A DNA stretch of 64,000 nucleotides from Ignavibacteriaceae bacterium (lineage in GTDB: Bacteria; Bacteroidota; Ignavibacteria; Ignavibacteriales; Ignavibacteriaceae): assembly GCA_008933765.1 (NCBI GenBank), contig WBUK01000008.1, positions 1-64,000 on the forward strand, in the 5' to 3' direction. The notes below the pieces were generated by a model. The model searched no databases. It was not told where the DNA came from and worked only from the letters and a program-made list of their open reading frames with translations. Position numbers and translations under genes: made by a program. Position 1 is the stretch's first letter, and the number at the start of each line of letters is the position of its first letter. Positions 7,849 through 15,680 of this stretch are shown here, piece after piece.

Positions 7849-9891
7849 ATGTTTTTTAAACGCATTTTCTTCTTGTTCTTTTTCCTGTCAGCTGTTATTG
7901 TTTATCCGCAGGATGGGTATATTTTGCCGCAAACAGGGCATTGGGGCACCATTACTTCTGCGCAATATACTGCAGATGGAAAATATATTATTACTGCTTC
8001 CGAAGATAACACATTAATTTTATGGGACGCTGAAACGCTTGATGAATTGCAGGTTTTTGACTGGCACAACGATGCAATTGTCTCTTTTGCTCTTCTTGAC
8101 GACTCCTCAACCGTTGTCTCTCTCTCAAAAGATGGGATGTATTCAATCACTGATTTTAAAAGTGATTCGCTCGTCGCAACCGGCGAAGTACCCGAGGGAA
8201 CTATTTTACAGCTCTTCAAAGCCGGCGACGGGAACAGCATCGTTCTGGTAACCGATCAGGGTGAACTTTATATCTTTGATAAGGATAGCGAGGAACCTGA
8301 GTCTGCCGGCAGGTTGCCGGTAACTTCTTTCATAACCGTTGATTATGACCCCGTAAATGAAAGATTCGCTGTTGCTTCAGAGTCAGGTGAGATTACTCTG
8401 TTTGACGCCGGAGAAACTGAGCCACTTGGGGTTCTTGCACAAAGTTCAAAGAACAAATTCCGCAAATTGCTCTTTTCGCCCGATGGAAATTATGTAGCGG
8501 GTATCAGCGATGTTGCCGGCAGTGGCGACAATTCGCTCATCTATGTATGGGATACTCAAACCCATCAGATTGTTTTCAGCACAACTGCCGGTAAAGGTTA
8601 TTTAGAGCAAATTAATTTTTTGAACAGTTCAGGCACCTTGATTTATTCGCTTAGCGATGTGAAAATTGCGGCTTATGACCTTGCGACCAAAACTGAGGTT
8701 TTCTCAATTAAACCAACAGGCGAGATAACCGCACTGGCGGTTTCACCCGATGATCAAAAAGTTGTTACTGCCTATTTCGATTTTACTTTAAAGCAATGGA
8801 TTGCCTCAAAACAGACAATTATTAACGAGTTTTCACCCTCAGTTAAAAAGATTAATTCGGTTAAAACCGATGCGCAGGGCAGCACTTATCTTTTTTCGTT
8901 GGAGCTTGCAGATTTTTTTATCTGGAAAAATGGCTCTGAAGACCAAAATAAATTCCTTCCAACTTGGGACGGAAACTTAGGCGCCTACGACCTTTCCCCT
9001 TCAGGTAACTTCTTTGCTTTTGGAGGTACTGCCGGTAATGTAAAAATTTTCGATACCGAAAATTCTATCGAGGTCTCTAATCTTTCCGTTGATGCCACCG
9101 GAGGTGTTAAAGCAATTAAATGGTATAAAAACGATGAATTGGTAGCCATCGGAGCGGAAGATAATTCCCTCGTGGTTAAAAATGTTAACACCGGACGAGT
9201 GCAGGCAGTATTCAAAGGGGCAAAAACCCCCGTTTCAGCAATTGATATTTCACCGGATAACTCAATGATTGCTGCCGGAACTATAGACGGCACTGTTTTA
9301 GTCTGGCGTATAAACGGCGGCTCGCTCATTAATGAATTTGCGGCTGAAGAACCTTCCTCTATTCTCTCCCTTGCTTTTATCGATGAAGGTAAAAAATTGA
9401 TTTCTGCCTCTGAAAACGGGGAAATTATAATCTCAGAAACTGAAAATGACGGGCAAACCATTATCCCGGATTTTGAATCGGAACGGGTTACCTCGCTTGC
9501 AGTTTCACCAAAAGGTGATTTGATTGCTGTTGCTTCTGAAAATAACCCTGTGGTGGTTACATCGCCGGAGGATACATCGTTCATCCAGGAAATTGGTCTT
9601 CCAACCGGGCAGGCGCTTCAGGTTATGTTTTCGGCAAATGCTGAGTATATCTTTGTAGTTCATTCTGACGGTAATATCTATATTTTCAACATAAACACGG
9701 GGAACTTAATCGGAAATCTCTATTTTTTCAAAGATGGCGAGTGGGCGTTTATTAATCCTGATAATGAAATTGACTGTTCTGAGAGCGCAGCGGATTACCT
9801 TCGGTACATAAGAAACAACCAATCTTTCAAAATTAATCTTGATAATTTCCCCGGTTACAAGCCCGGTTTAGCCAATCTGATCTTATTTTAA
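7849..9891 (+). CDS. Exported WD40-repeat beta-propeller protein
   Basis: This 680-residue protein starts with a signal peptide (MFFKRIFFLFFFLSAVIVYPQ). It continues as a series of WD40-like blades, for example the stretch ending in ENTLILWDAETLDE-type strands near residue 60 and further VWR/VWD endings across the chain; I estimate ten or more blades, enough for two propellers. There is no catalytic motif and no type IX sorting tail. It is probably a periplasmic or lipid-free exported scaffold. It stands alone with its own promoter, 111 bases before a small membrane protein gene. The partner is unknown. Confidence 0.8.
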   Translation: MFFKRIFFLFFFLSAVIVYPQDGYILPQTGHWGTITSAQYTADGKYIITASEDNTLILWDAETLDELQVFDWHNDAIVSFALLDDSSTVVSLSKDGMYSITDFKSDSLVATGEVPEGTILQLFKAGDGNSIVLVTDQGELYIFDKDSEEPESAGRLPVTSFITVDYDPVNERFAVASESGEITLFDAGETEPLGVLAQSSKNKFRKLLFSPDGNYVAGISDVAGSGDNSLIYVWDTQTHQIVFSTTAGKGYLEQINFLNSSGTLIYSLSDVKIAAYDLATKTEVFSIKPTGEITALAVSPDDQKVVTAYFDFTLKQWIASKQTIINEFSPSVKKINSVKTDAQGSTYLFSLELADFFIWKNGSEDQNKFLPTWDGNLGAYDLSPSGNFFAFGGTAGNVKIFDTENSIEVSNLSVDATGGVKAIKWYKNDELVAIGAEDNSLVVKNVNTGRVQAVFKGAKTPVSAIDISPDNSMIAAGTIDGTVLVWRINGGSLINEFAAEEPSSILSLAFIDEGKKLISASENGEIIISETENDGQTIIPDFESERVTSLAVSPKGDLIAVASENNPVVVTSPEDTSFIQEIGLPTGQALQVMFSANAEYIFVVHSDGNIYIFNINTGNLIGNLYFFKDGEWAFINPDNEIDCSESAADYLRYIRNNQSFKINLDNFPGYKPGLANLILF

Positions 9892-10002
9892 TTTTGTGCT
9901 TGATATTCTCGGTTTATTTTATTAAATTTGTTTGACTAAATTCTTTTATCAATAATTCATTAATCATCATTTTTTTTAATTAATCTATACCAGGAGGCAC
10001 AG

Positions 10003-10263
10003 ATGTTTCAAATCGGATCAGGAGCGGTGTTCTTGTTTTGGGTGTTAGCTGCAGCAGGTATTCTGGTAATATTGATAATGTTTATTTACAGGTTTATCGC
10101 GCATCAAAAGGTTGATCATTCTATTGAACAGTCATCAGCGGGAGTCGTTATGGAAGATCCGGACGCCATTGACACAAGGTTAAGATTACAGGATAAAATT
10201 GAGCCTTTCACTGAAAGCCCGGATTTTCTTCCGCGTGACTCGCGCGATATAAAATTCAAATAA
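10003..10263 (+). CDS. Small single-helix membrane protein, unknown function
   Basis: An 86-residue protein begins after an excellent Shine-Dalgarno sequence (AGGAGG at 9992-9997), which supports both the gene and this start. A hydrophobic helix occupies residues 5-28. A short basic stretch follows and then an acidic, polar tail rich in Asp, Glu and Arg that should be cytoplasmic. I recognise no family. A strong terminator directly behind it makes it a single-gene unit or the end of a short transcript with the WD40 gene. Confidence 0.75.
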   Translation: MFQIGSGAVFLFWVLAAAGILVILIMFIYRFIAHQKVDHSIEQSSAGVVMEDPDAIDTRLRLQDKIEPFTESPDFLPRDSRDIKFK

Positions 10264-10280
10264 GCATCACATCCATTGCA

Positions 10281-10302
10281 ATGCCCCTCAAGGGGCATTT
10301 TT
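10281..10302 (+). terminator. Rho-independent terminator
   Basis: ATGCCCCT and AGGGGCAT form an 8-bp perfect stem with a 2-nt gap at the tip (effective loop larger), followed by TTTTTA. It lies 17 bases after the small membrane protein gene. Confidence 0.85.
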
Positions 10303-10348
10303 AGTTTAAAATTATTTCTTATTTTGCAGGTAATTTTGCGGAATTTGT

Positions 10349-11617
10349 ATGCGATATCCAAAAGAAATTATTACTTTAGCTAACGACAGCGGCTTCACCA
10401 CAGCACGGGAAATTTTAAAATCGGTAATCTCCGGAAAAATCCCATCGATCGATTTACTTCGCCGGCTTTACCCCGGCGACCTTGCACTGATAATCCAAAG
10501 GGACATTGAACTCTACACCAGAGAGACACGAAACCCCGACCGCAAACCGCGGGAGCACCAGGTTAATGCACCCACCGATATTTCGGACGCCCGCTCTGTC
10601 GCTGAAATTTCGCCTACATATCAGGCTGTACACAGCCGGATACTCATCGGAGAAATCCCCGAAATTAACGAACTGGAAAATATTTACGGCGAGTACGCAG
10701 ACTTTGCGCATACAGTGTTCCGGAACTTCAAGCGATACAAACTTTTCAGGAAGTGTGGGCTGCCTTCTGCAGCTCATGTGAACCGGGTAGGAGCAGTTTC
10801 AACGATTATAGATATTAACGACCCCGGTTCAAGGCTTTACAGTGCTATTGCGGTTGGGCACGATTTTATAGAAGACCTGCTCTACAAAGCTGTTGATGAA
10901 GATGGTGTGCACTACTCGTTCAAAAGATATACCGAGTTTGTGGAAAAATTTATTCCGGAAGAACTGAGGCAGGGGATTTTAATTCTGACTAACCACTACG
11001 ATATCGTGGTAAGGCACATTGCAGAATATCTTGATAATTACAACCTGGGCTTAAACAAAAATTCCGTTTACGATTCCGTGAAAGAACTTCTTTCTGAAAA
11101 GGGCAACGATGGTGTAATAAACGGATATCTCAATTCAGACGACGAGCTACCGCAAAGCAATATTCCCTCTTCTATTCAGGAGTATGCGCAAAAAACTTTA
11201 GATTTAATCTTAGACTTACCCGCCGATAAAATGAAATTTGAAGATATTCGCTGGGCTTGTTATACGGAACTTTACCTGAAAGATTTAGCAGCTCTCTCCA
11301 AAAAAGCCGATAATTTTCGCTTTTTTGAGATTAAGTCTTTCGATCTTTCAGATAACGGGCATGGAATCGGCTCGCTGAGTATGGATGCGAGGATAAGAAA
11401 CCTGCTTAAACAGGAAGCCTGGGCGCGGGAAGGTTATCAGTTTAATACTGAGTGGGCTCCGATCAACAAAAGAATTATGGAACTGAACGAAGATATACTC
11501 GTTTTTGCGGAATATTTTGTAATTAAAGATCTGTTAGAACTTCAGTCGTTACAGGATTTTTTAATTTCCGCCCTTTATAAAATCCGGCGTTTGGATAAAA
11601 TATTCTACACTGATTAA
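10349..11617 (+). CDS. HD-domain protein resembling the RelA/SpoT hydrolase domain
   Basis: This is a 422-residue soluble protein. His143 (in AAHVNRVGA) and the pair His171-Asp172 in VGHDFIEDLL are spaced like the metal-binding HD motif of (p)ppGpp hydrolases, where HDVVEDT is typical. No ppGpp synthetase domain, TGS or ACT domain follows, and the first 120 residues are unassigned. If catalytic, it could hydrolyse a nucleotide or alarmone. The match rests on a short motif, so the substrate is speculative. It is transcribed toward the two-component genes and has its own space behind a terminator. Confidence 0.55.
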   Translation: MRYPKEIITLANDSGFTTAREILKSVISGKIPSIDLLRRLYPGDLALIIQRDIELYTRETRNPDRKPREHQVNAPTDISDARSVAEISPTYQAVHSRILIGEIPEINELENIYGEYADFAHTVFRNFKRYKLFRKCGLPSAAHVNRVGAVSTIIDINDPGSRLYSAIAVGHDFIEDLLYKAVDEDGVHYSFKRYTEFVEKFIPEELRQGILILTNHYDIVVRHIAEYLDNYNLGLNKNSVYDSVKELLSEKGNDGVINGYLNSDDELPQSNIPSSIQEYAQKTLDLILDLPADKMKFEDIRWACYTELYLKDLAALSKKADNFRFFEIKSFDLSDNGHGIGSLSMDARIRNLLKQEAWAREGYQFNTEWAPINKRIMELNEDILVFAEYFVIKDLLELQSLQDFLISALYKIRRLDKIFYTD

Positions 11618-11701
11618 TGGAAACCGGACGCAATACTTGTAAATTGCCTTAAGCACGCGCACTAATCGCCCAAAGATACCAACTTTGCAGCATGCGTAAA
11701 A

Positions 11702-12385
11702 CTAAGCCATCACCAATTTATAGCCAATTCCATGAACGGTAAGAATAAATTTCGGGTGGTTAGGGTCGGTTTCAATTTTTTGCCTTAGCCGCATAATGAA
11801 ATTATCAACAGTTCTCGTAGTGGGGTTTTCTTCATACCCCCAGATTTCGTTCAGAAGCGTATCGCGGCTGACGGTGCTGTTCTTATTATGCCACAGAAAC
11901 TTCAGTATTTCGTATTCTTTATGCGACATTTGCACCTCTGCATCGTTAATAGAGGCGGAATAAGTTCTGAAATTCACACTCAACTGCCCTATTACTAAAT
12001 TTTCTTCACTTTCCCGTTCTGCACCTCCTCTGCGCAGCACAGCTTTGATCCGGGCGATAAGTTCCCGCAAACTGAACGGTTTGGTTACATAATCATCCGC
12101 TCCTAATTCCAACCCGAGTACTTTATCTATTTCTTCACCTTTAGCCGTAATCAGAATAATTGGTGTTGTTACTCCTTTTGCGCGGACTTGCTTGCAGACC
12201 TCAAAGCCTGAAATTTTAGGCAGCATAACATCCAAGAGTATAAGGTCGAATTTTTTACCGAGCGCACTCGTCAAGCCCTCTTCGCCATCAACTGCAATAT
12301 CCACTTCATAACCTTCGAACTCAAGATTATCCCTAAGCCCCATGCGCATGTTCGGTTCATCTTCAATTATCAGAATTCGTGTCAT
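11702..12385 (-). CDS. OmpR/PhoB-family response regulator
   Basis: The 227-residue protein has a receiver domain with acidic residues Glu8/Asp9, phosphoacceptor Asp52 in LILLDVML and the conserved Lys in ITAKG. A winged-helix DNA-binding domain of the OmpR type follows (residues about 130-227, containing RTVDNFIMRLRQKI and HGIGYKL). Its start overlaps the end of the histidine kinase gene by 23 bases, so the kinase is translated first and the two form a cognate pair. Targets cannot be read from the window. Confidence 0.95.
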   Translation of the reverse strand: MTRILIIEDEPNMRMGLRDNLEFEGYEVDIAVDGEEGLTSALGKKFDLILLDVMLPKISGFEVCKQVRAKGVTTPIILITAKGEEIDKVLGLELGADDYVTKPFSLRELIARIKAVLRRGGAERESEENLVIGQLSVNFRTYSASINDAEVQMSHKEYEILKFLWHNKNSTVSRDTLLNEIWGYEENPTTRTVDNFIMRLRQKIETDPNHPKFILTVHGIGYKLVMA

Positions 12386-13964
12386 TTTCGTTACCTTGAT
12401 TTATTAACTGTTGCAACTTTTGATTCGATTTAAGCGGAAAAACTAAACGGAACAAGCTCCCTTTTCCGTAAGTGCTTAAAAGTTCAACTTTTCCTTTATG
12501 ATCATCTGTAATGTGTTTTACCAGACTTAAACCCAAGCCGGCACCCTTTGTGTTGTGTACCGAGCCGGTGGTTTCGCGATAAAACTTTTCAAAAATTCTT
12601 TTTTGGTGTTTCTCTTTTATACCAATTCCTTCATCCAGAACTTCAATATACACTTCGGAATCGGTTTTACCGGTGCGAAATTCGATATTCTTTTGCTCGA
12701 AACTGTATTTTACAGCATTATCTATCAGATTAATAACCGCTTCGGAAATGGCTTCCGAATCAGCAATGATCGGGGGAATTCCCTCGCCCGGTATGAATTT
12801 AAATGTAAACCCGTTATTCGCTAAATGGAATTTATAGGTATCGTAAACTCTCGCACAAACATGATTTATATCCACAAATTCAAAATAATACTTTCTCTTG
12901 CCGGCCTCCGAGGGTGCAAAATTCAGCAGCCTGTTTACAATTTTTGAAAGCCTCAGCGCTTCCTGCGAAATTATGCCGTAATATTCGTTCTTTCTTTCAT
13001 CGCTGCGCACGCGCCCCAGTTCCAAAGTCTCTGCAAACATACTGATCAGCGCCAGCGGAGTCCGCAGTTCATGTGAAACATTTGAGACGAAATCGCTTTT
13101 CAGCTGCACTAATTCCAAAGTTCTCTTAATATTTCTGAAAACAACGATCACCCCTATGATAATCACCATGTTTAAGACGAAAATCAGGGTATAACTCCGC
13201 CACGCACGCTCGTAAACAAGCTCGTCGATTGTTTTCCCCTTAGGGCTGATTCCTATGTAGTAACCCGGCAGAAACCAAAGTTCTTTTCTGATTGTGAACT
13301 GCGAGGCAAGAAGCGAATCGGGTCCTGCAATTATCGAATCTCTCACCCCGTTGATCACGGGGATTGTGAAATCGCTGCCGGCAACCTGCTGTATTTTATT
13401 GCGCAGAATATCCTTTACGAAACTCTCCGGCTGAAGCAAAATACCGTACAAAAGATTGCTGCCGTTAAGAGTATCAGGTACGAAATAGAGAGAAACTAAC
13501 GGCGACTCTAAAGGTATATAAAAAGGCTCAAGCTTGGCGTAACCCTGTTTCAGAAACACCTTCAACCTGTCAAGTTTCGGACGCCGAGTTTGAATCACTG
13601 AATCGAGCCGGTAATACAGTGAATCACTTTTTGAGGGCGGATATATATAGTTAGAAGTCCCGGAAATGATGCTGATATATTTAACGGGGGGTTTGTCTTT
13701 AAGAAAATCGTTTAGTGTGGCGTTTACCTCTTCGGTTCCTCCGGTTGAAAGAGCGTTCCTCAACTTAACTGCCCAGCTTGTGAGAACATCTTCCGAATAC
13801 TGATTAATTGAAAAAAGCACCGCTTCAAGCTGACTGTTGTATATCTGAAGAATCTGCTCTTCATTTTGGTTCAGCTTTGTAAACTCGTAAACAGAATAAA
13901 CGATTGAGGGAAGAAGTATCGCAACAAATAATATGATGGCGAAACGCTTCTCGGTTGCTTTCAT
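12363..13964 (-). CDS. Membrane sensor histidine kinase
   Basis: This 533-residue kinase has a membrane helix at about residues 8-27, an extracytoplasmic sensor region of about 220 residues, and a second helix at about 255-275. The H-box VSHELRTPLALI has its phospho-His near 298. The catalytic domain shows the N box (LIDNAVKYS), G1 (DEGIGI) and G2 (GAGLGLSL). No HAMP domain is evident. It is the first gene of the pair with the overlapping OmpR-type regulator. The sensor domain has no family I recognise, so the stimulus is unknown. Confidence 0.93.
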   Translation of the reverse strand: MKATEKRFAIILFVAILLPSIVYSVYEFTKLNQNEEQILQIYNSQLEAVLFSINQYSEDVLTSWAVKLRNALSTGGTEEVNATLNDFLKDKPPVKYISIISGTSNYIYPPSKSDSLYYRLDSVIQTRRPKLDRLKVFLKQGYAKLEPFYIPLESPLVSLYFVPDTLNGSNLLYGILLQPESFVKDILRNKIQQVAGSDFTIPVINGVRDSIIAGPDSLLASQFTIRKELWFLPGYYIGISPKGKTIDELVYERAWRSYTLIFVLNMVIIIGVIVVFRNIKRTLELVQLKSDFVSNVSHELRTPLALISMFAETLELGRVRSDERKNEYYGIISQEALRLSKIVNRLLNFAPSEAGKRKYYFEFVDINHVCARVYDTYKFHLANNGFTFKFIPGEGIPPIIADSEAISEAVINLIDNAVKYSFEQKNIEFRTGKTDSEVYIEVLDEGIGIKEKHQKRIFEKFYRETTGSVHNTKGAGLGLSLVKHITDDHKGKVELLSTYGKGSLFRLVFPLKSNQKLQQLINQGNENDTNSDN

Positions 13965-14029
13965 CGTGTAGTTATCGGCAATAGATAAAATAAATTCAAC
14001 TTAATGCTACAAAAATAGGAATAAACGGA

Positions 14030-14066
14030 TAAAAAAAGCCGGCTGCATAATTTGCAGCCGGCTTTG
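14030..14066. terminator. Rho-independent terminator
   Basis: AAAGCCGGCTGCA and TGCAGCCGGCTTT form a 13-bp perfect stem with a 5-nt loop. A run of A to the left becomes a T run on the minus strand. It lies about 30 bases past the stop of the exported protein at 14093-14839 and separates it from the histidine kinase gene. Confidence 0.85.
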
Positions 14067-14092
14067 TAAGTTAAACTGTTAGTTTTACGGGC

Positions 14093-14839
14093 TTATTGTA
14101 ACTGCCATGTGAAATCGGGTTTATCATCCTTGTATGATTTCAGGTTGATGCTTCCTTCCCAGTAATAATAAGTATCTTCGCCGGAATTGGGGTCTTTCAC
14201 ATAATCAGTTTCAGCATACAGCTTAGTTTCTCCGGAGCCAATCTGTTTGAAATGGATGTAGTAGCCGGGTTCAACTTCGCCCATGTAAACATCGTCAATA
14301 TAAATGTGAATTGCAAACTGTGAGTAATTTTCAACCCGCACAGAGCACTCTTTTGCACCGGGTCCTCTTAAGCCGGCGGCTTTGTCTGCTTTTGCCTGTG
14401 CAGCAAGTTGTGCTAATTCGGAAGCTTTTGCAGGGTTGTTACCAAGTGTTTTTGCGGCCCAGGCATCCGAACAAGCCAAGAGAGCCTGATAGTTTTTCTG
14501 GGTGGTGGCTTTTTCAGTAGCCTCTTCCAAGAGGGCTTTACCCGTTACAGGGGCTTTTTTGCCTGTGGTGTTCTCTTCCATAAAGAGAATCATTGCTGCA
14601 GAAACCAGAGCTTTTACATCGCCATCTCTTCTTCCGTCTGTAATAAGTTCAGCAAGTTTAGAAAGAGCGCTGTTCGAAGAGCCGAACTCGGTCTTAAAAT
14701 CAATTTTGTTAACATTGATTACATCGGCAGCCATTTTCGATGGTGACTTAATAACTTCGGTTTTCTGAGCTAAACCGGTGAAACTTACGAGAAAAAGCCC
14801 CGCAAGAAGAAATCCAAAAAATCTGTTAGTGATTTTCAT
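14093..14839 (-). CDS. Exported hypothetical protein, paralogue of the gene at 15211
   Basis: The 248-residue protein has a signal peptide (FFGFLLAGLFLVSFTGLAQ). Residues about 45-100 contain the core SSNSALSKL...SAAMILFMEE, which is repeated in the shorter neighbour at 15211-15630, so the two are paralogues. The C-terminal 80 residues form an extra beta-rich domain (VENYSQFAIHIYIDDVYMG) absent from the neighbour. I recognise no family. Export to the periplasm or surface is likely. It has its own terminator and about 370 bases of upstream DNA. Confidence 0.7.
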   Translation of the reverse strand: MKITNRFFGFLLAGLFLVSFTGLAQKTEVIKSPSKMAADVINVNKIDFKTEFGSSNSALSKLAELITDGRRDGDVKALVSAAMILFMEENTTGKKAPVTGKALLEEATEKATTQKNYQALLACSDAWAAKTLGNNPAKASELAQLAAQAKADKAAGLRGPGAKECSVRVENYSQFAIHIYIDDVYMGEVEPGYYIHFKQIGSGETKLYAETDYVKDPNSGEDTYYYWEGSINLKSYKDDKPDFTWQLQ

Positions 14840-14958
14840 TGTTATAACCTTTTGTTGATTGTTAGTGATTGATTTATTAAAAAAAATAAAAATTGTTTCT
14901 GTCGCTTAAACTTTGTGAAAATAACTGATGTTCCGCACTTTTCTCAATTTTTTTGATT

Positions 14959-14974
14959 CGTGTGATTTTGTTCA
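14959..14974. promoter_or_regulatory. CRP-like palindrome TGTGA-N6-TCACA
   Basis: The sequence TGTGATTTTGTTCACA is a perfect match to the classic CRP/FNR-family half-site arrangement TGTGA-N6-TCACA. It lies about 120 bases upstream of the exported protein gene that starts at 14839. A CRP-family regulator is not encoded in the window, and a single palindrome can arise by chance in AT-rich DNA, so binding is only a suggestion. Confidence 0.35.
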
Positions 14975-15099
14975 CAATAATGAAACAAAATTGAAAAATT
15001 TCAGATTCACCCGAATCACACTTTCAATATCTTTAAAATAATAAACCACAATTATAAAAAATATTGATTTATTTTCACCTGTTTAAGGTATTTTTCCCT

Positions 15100-15183
15100 T
15101 TATTATGCCTGTATAGTATAAATTGTGCTTAAAAATTAATTATGCCTAAAAAGTATATATTTAATTATGCCTAAAAAAGTATA
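15100..15183. repeat. Three direct repeats of TTAATTATGCCTAAAAAGTATA type
   Basis: Copies begin at about 15100 (diverged), 15137 and 15161. The last two differ by one inserted A. They lie just past the stop of the gene at 15211 and upstream of the gene at 14093. They could be regulator sites or a recently expanded simple repeat. Confidence 0.6.
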
Positions 15184-15210
15184 ACCCGACAAGACCGAAG
15201 AAAAATTCAG

Positions 15211-15630
15211 TTATTCGTCGTAAATAAGATCTTCAGCGTATTTGCTGTTGTTTCCAAAAGCAGGGTCAGCCCAGTAATCTGAAACCAATTTAAGCAGTTT
15301 TTTACTTTTCGAGCGCAGTGCAATTTCAGTTGCTTCTTTCAGAAGAGAAATGCCTGTTATATTCGATTTTTTACCCGTGCTTTTCTCTTCCATAAAAAGA
15401 ATCATAGCAGCGCTAAGAAGTGTTTCTGCACTTTTCTTTTTTCTTCCTGATTCAATAATCGATGTCAATTTTTTAAGGGCTAAGTTCGAACTTGAGAAGT
15501 CCAGATTAAAGTCCGATGAATAGGGTGAAATAACTTTAGCAGTTTTCGATTTTAACACCATAGTGTTTTGAGCAAATGTTGCCGCCCCTGCGATAAAAAT
15601 AAACATTAATAAAAATCCCGTTCTTCGCAT
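15211..15630 (-). CDS. Small exported protein, paralogue of the gene at 14093
   Basis: This 139-residue protein has a signal peptide (GFLLMFIFIAGAATFAQ). The shared core SSNLALKKL...SAAMILFMEE matches the longer neighbour closely; the C-terminal beta domain of that neighbour is missing. The gene pair looks like a local duplication followed by domain loss or gain. I do not recognise the family. Confidence 0.7.
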   Translation of the reverse strand: MRRTGFLLMFIFIAGAATFAQNTMVLKSKTAKVISPYSSDFNLDFSSSNLALKKLTSIIESGRKKKSAETLLSAAMILFMEEKSTGKKSNITGISLLKEATEIALRSKSKKLLKLVSDYWADPAFGNNSKYAEDLIYDE

Positions 15631-15680
15631 TAATCTCCTTTTATTTGTGAATAATAAAGATTGTACCCGAAAACAGGGTT

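Larger units (their letters stand above)
14840..15210. other. AT-rich intergenic region between the two paralogues
   Basis: No gene is visible. The region is the promoter side of the gene at 14093-14839. Three direct repeats lie in its right third and are listed separately. It also holds TGTGATTTTGTTCACA at about 14959-14974, a CRP/FNR-like partial palindrome (TGTGA-N6-TCACA), 120 bases upstream of the downstream gene start. Confidence 0.45.
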
